Source: Microbacteriaceae bacterium
Lineage (GTDB): Bacteria > Actinomycetota > Actinomycetes > Actinomycetales > Microbacteriaceae
Direction: 5' to 3'
NCBI GenBank assembly: GCA_009925875.1
Contig: RFQD01000077.1
Location: 1 to 6,464 of the forward strand
DNA: 6,464 bases
The first letter of the stretch is position 1. Every line of letters starts with the position of its first letter. This document shows positions 5,756 through 6,464 of this stretch, piece after piece. Both the position numbers and the translations under genes were made by a program. The notes below the pieces were generated by a model. It made no database searches, was not told the origin of the DNA, and saw only the letters and a program-made list of their open reading frames with translations.

Positions 5756-6464
5756 GCAACTGTTGACCGCCGAGCGAGCGGTCATCATGGGCATCGTCAA
5801 CATGACCGTTGATTCGTTTAGTGACGGTGGCAAGTTTGTCGACCACGACCGGGCCGTGGCTCACGCACTTGATTTGGTATCCGCGGGAGCGGACATCATC
5901 GACGTGGGTGGCGAGTCCACGCGTCCCGGTGCGACGCGAGTTCCCCATGAGGTCGAACGTGCGCGCGTGGTACCTGTCATTGCCGAACTGTCCTCCCGGG
6001 GCGTCGCCGTGAGTGTCGACACTCTCAACGCGTCAACAGCTCAGGCTGCGGTGGAGGCCGGGGCGCGATTTGTCAACGATGTCTCTGGCGGGCTCGCCGA
6101 CGAGCAGATGCTACGAACCGTGGCACAGTCCACGGCGGTCTACATTGCGGGCCACTGGCGAGGAACCCCTGCCACCATGAACTCGATGGCAACCTATGAC
6201 GACGTTGTCGGCGAGGTTAGTGCAGAACTCGCTCAGCGGGTGGATGCCCTGCGCGCGGCAGGCGTGTCGAATGAGCGCATCGTGCTCGACCCGGGGCTCG
6301 GATTCGCCAAGACCTCGGTTCACAACTGGCTGTTGTTGACCCACCTGAACGAGCTCCGTGAGCTGGGATTTCCTGTGCTCGTGGGAGCCTCGCGCAAACG
6401 ATTTATCGCTGAACTCCTGCCGGAGGGAGCACCCATGCACGACCGGGATCTGCCGTCGGCGCTC
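5748..6464 (+). CDS. folP: Dihydropteroate synthase, 3'-partial
   Basis: Cytoplasmic enzyme joining 6-hydroxymethyl-7,8-dihydropterin pyrophosphate to p-aminobenzoate to make 7,8-dihydropteroate; it is the target of sulfonamides. The frame is open from the GTG at 5748 to the last base: 239 residues, with roughly 40 C-terminal residues expected beyond the window. TIM-barrel motifs in order are MGIVNMTVDSFSDGG (14-28), DVGGESTRPGA (52-62), VSVDT near 85, NDVSGG (110-115), GHWRG (135-139), DPGLGFAKT (181-189) and GASRKRF (213-219). The last two carry pterin- and phosphate-binding residues, including K217. The common NVTPDSF is NMTVDSF here; position x of NxTxDSF varies in actinobacteria, so this is not read as a defect. 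The overlap with folE suggests translational coupling. In related genomes folB and folK usually follow. Confidence 0.95.
   Translation, partial: MTEQLLTAERAVIMGIVNMTVDSFSDGGKFVDHDRAVAHALDLVSAGADIIDVGGESTRPGATRVPHEVERARVVPVIAELSSRGVAVSVDTLNASTAQAAVEAGARFVNDVSGGLADEQMLRTVAQSTAVYIAGHWRGTPATMNSMATYDDVVGEVSAELAQRVDALRAAGVSNERIVLDPGLGFAKTSVHNWLLLTHLNELRELGFPVLVGASRKRFIAELLPEGAPMHDRDLPSAL

Noticed and set aside
5800..5850. NMTVDSF in place of NVTPDSF in FolP as a possible sulfonamide-resistance change
   Set aside because: This position varies among actinobacterial DHPS (Asp in Mycobacterium tuberculosis), and other pterin-site motifs are intact. Sequence alone gives no reason to infer resistance.
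1..6464. Mobile element, phage, CRISPR, toxin-antitoxin or tRNA gene
   Set aside because: No terminal inverted repeats, transposase or integrase motifs, regularly spaced repeats or tRNA cloverleaf were seen. The region is fully occupied by core genes in a conserved order.

Overview
The window is a stretch of ordinary chromosomal housekeeping genes from a moderately GC-rich actinobacterium. Microbacteriaceae or a close Micrococcales relative is the best guess. Four things point there: the gene order tilS-hpt-ftsH-folE-folP beside a divergent ppa, the HEGGH form of the FtsH zinc site, the actinobacterial style of PPase and dihydropteroate synthase, and heavy use of GTG starts (ppa, hpt, folE and folP). 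The family assignment is an inference from sequence recall; no search was run.

Layout. Positions 1-846 (+) hold the C-terminal part of a secreted M23 zinc peptidase with a long coiled coil; its 5' end lies outside the window. A 44-bp convergent gap with a perfect 7-bp hairpin separates it from ppa (891-1382, minus strand), an inorganic pyrophosphatase. A 48-bp divergent gap with overlapping -10-like elements separates ppa from tilS (1431-2495, +), tRNA(Ile)-lysidine synthetase. Then follow hpt (2560-3129, +), hypoxanthine phosphoribosyltransferase; ftsH (3191-5173, +), membrane AAA+ zinc protease; folE (5183-5755, +), GTP cyclohydrolase I; and folP (5748-6464, +), dihydropteroate synthase, cut by the window's right edge. 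There is no stretch of more than 300 bases without a gene.

How the genes fit together. TilS lets the cell decode AUA, and Hpt salvages purines. FolE opens folate synthesis from GTP, and FolP joins the pterin to p-aminobenzoate. PPase removes pyrophosphate released by reactions such as those of TilS, Hpt and FolP. FtsH does membrane protein quality control. ftsH-folE-folP are spaced 9 nt and -8 nt apart, so they are probably one transcript, whereas hpt and ftsH each seem to have their own promoter.

I found no mobile element, CRISPR array, RNA gene or unknown system. The observations most worth a second look are regulatory. A palindromic CGCGT-N-ACGCG-like element sits just upstream of TAGCST -10 boxes in both the hpt and ftsH promoters. 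An imperfect 20-bp direct repeat links the tilS 3' end to the hpt promoter. tilS and ftsH lack good ribosome binding sites and have a -10-like box 9 nt before the ATG, which suggests leaderless or near-leaderless mRNAs.
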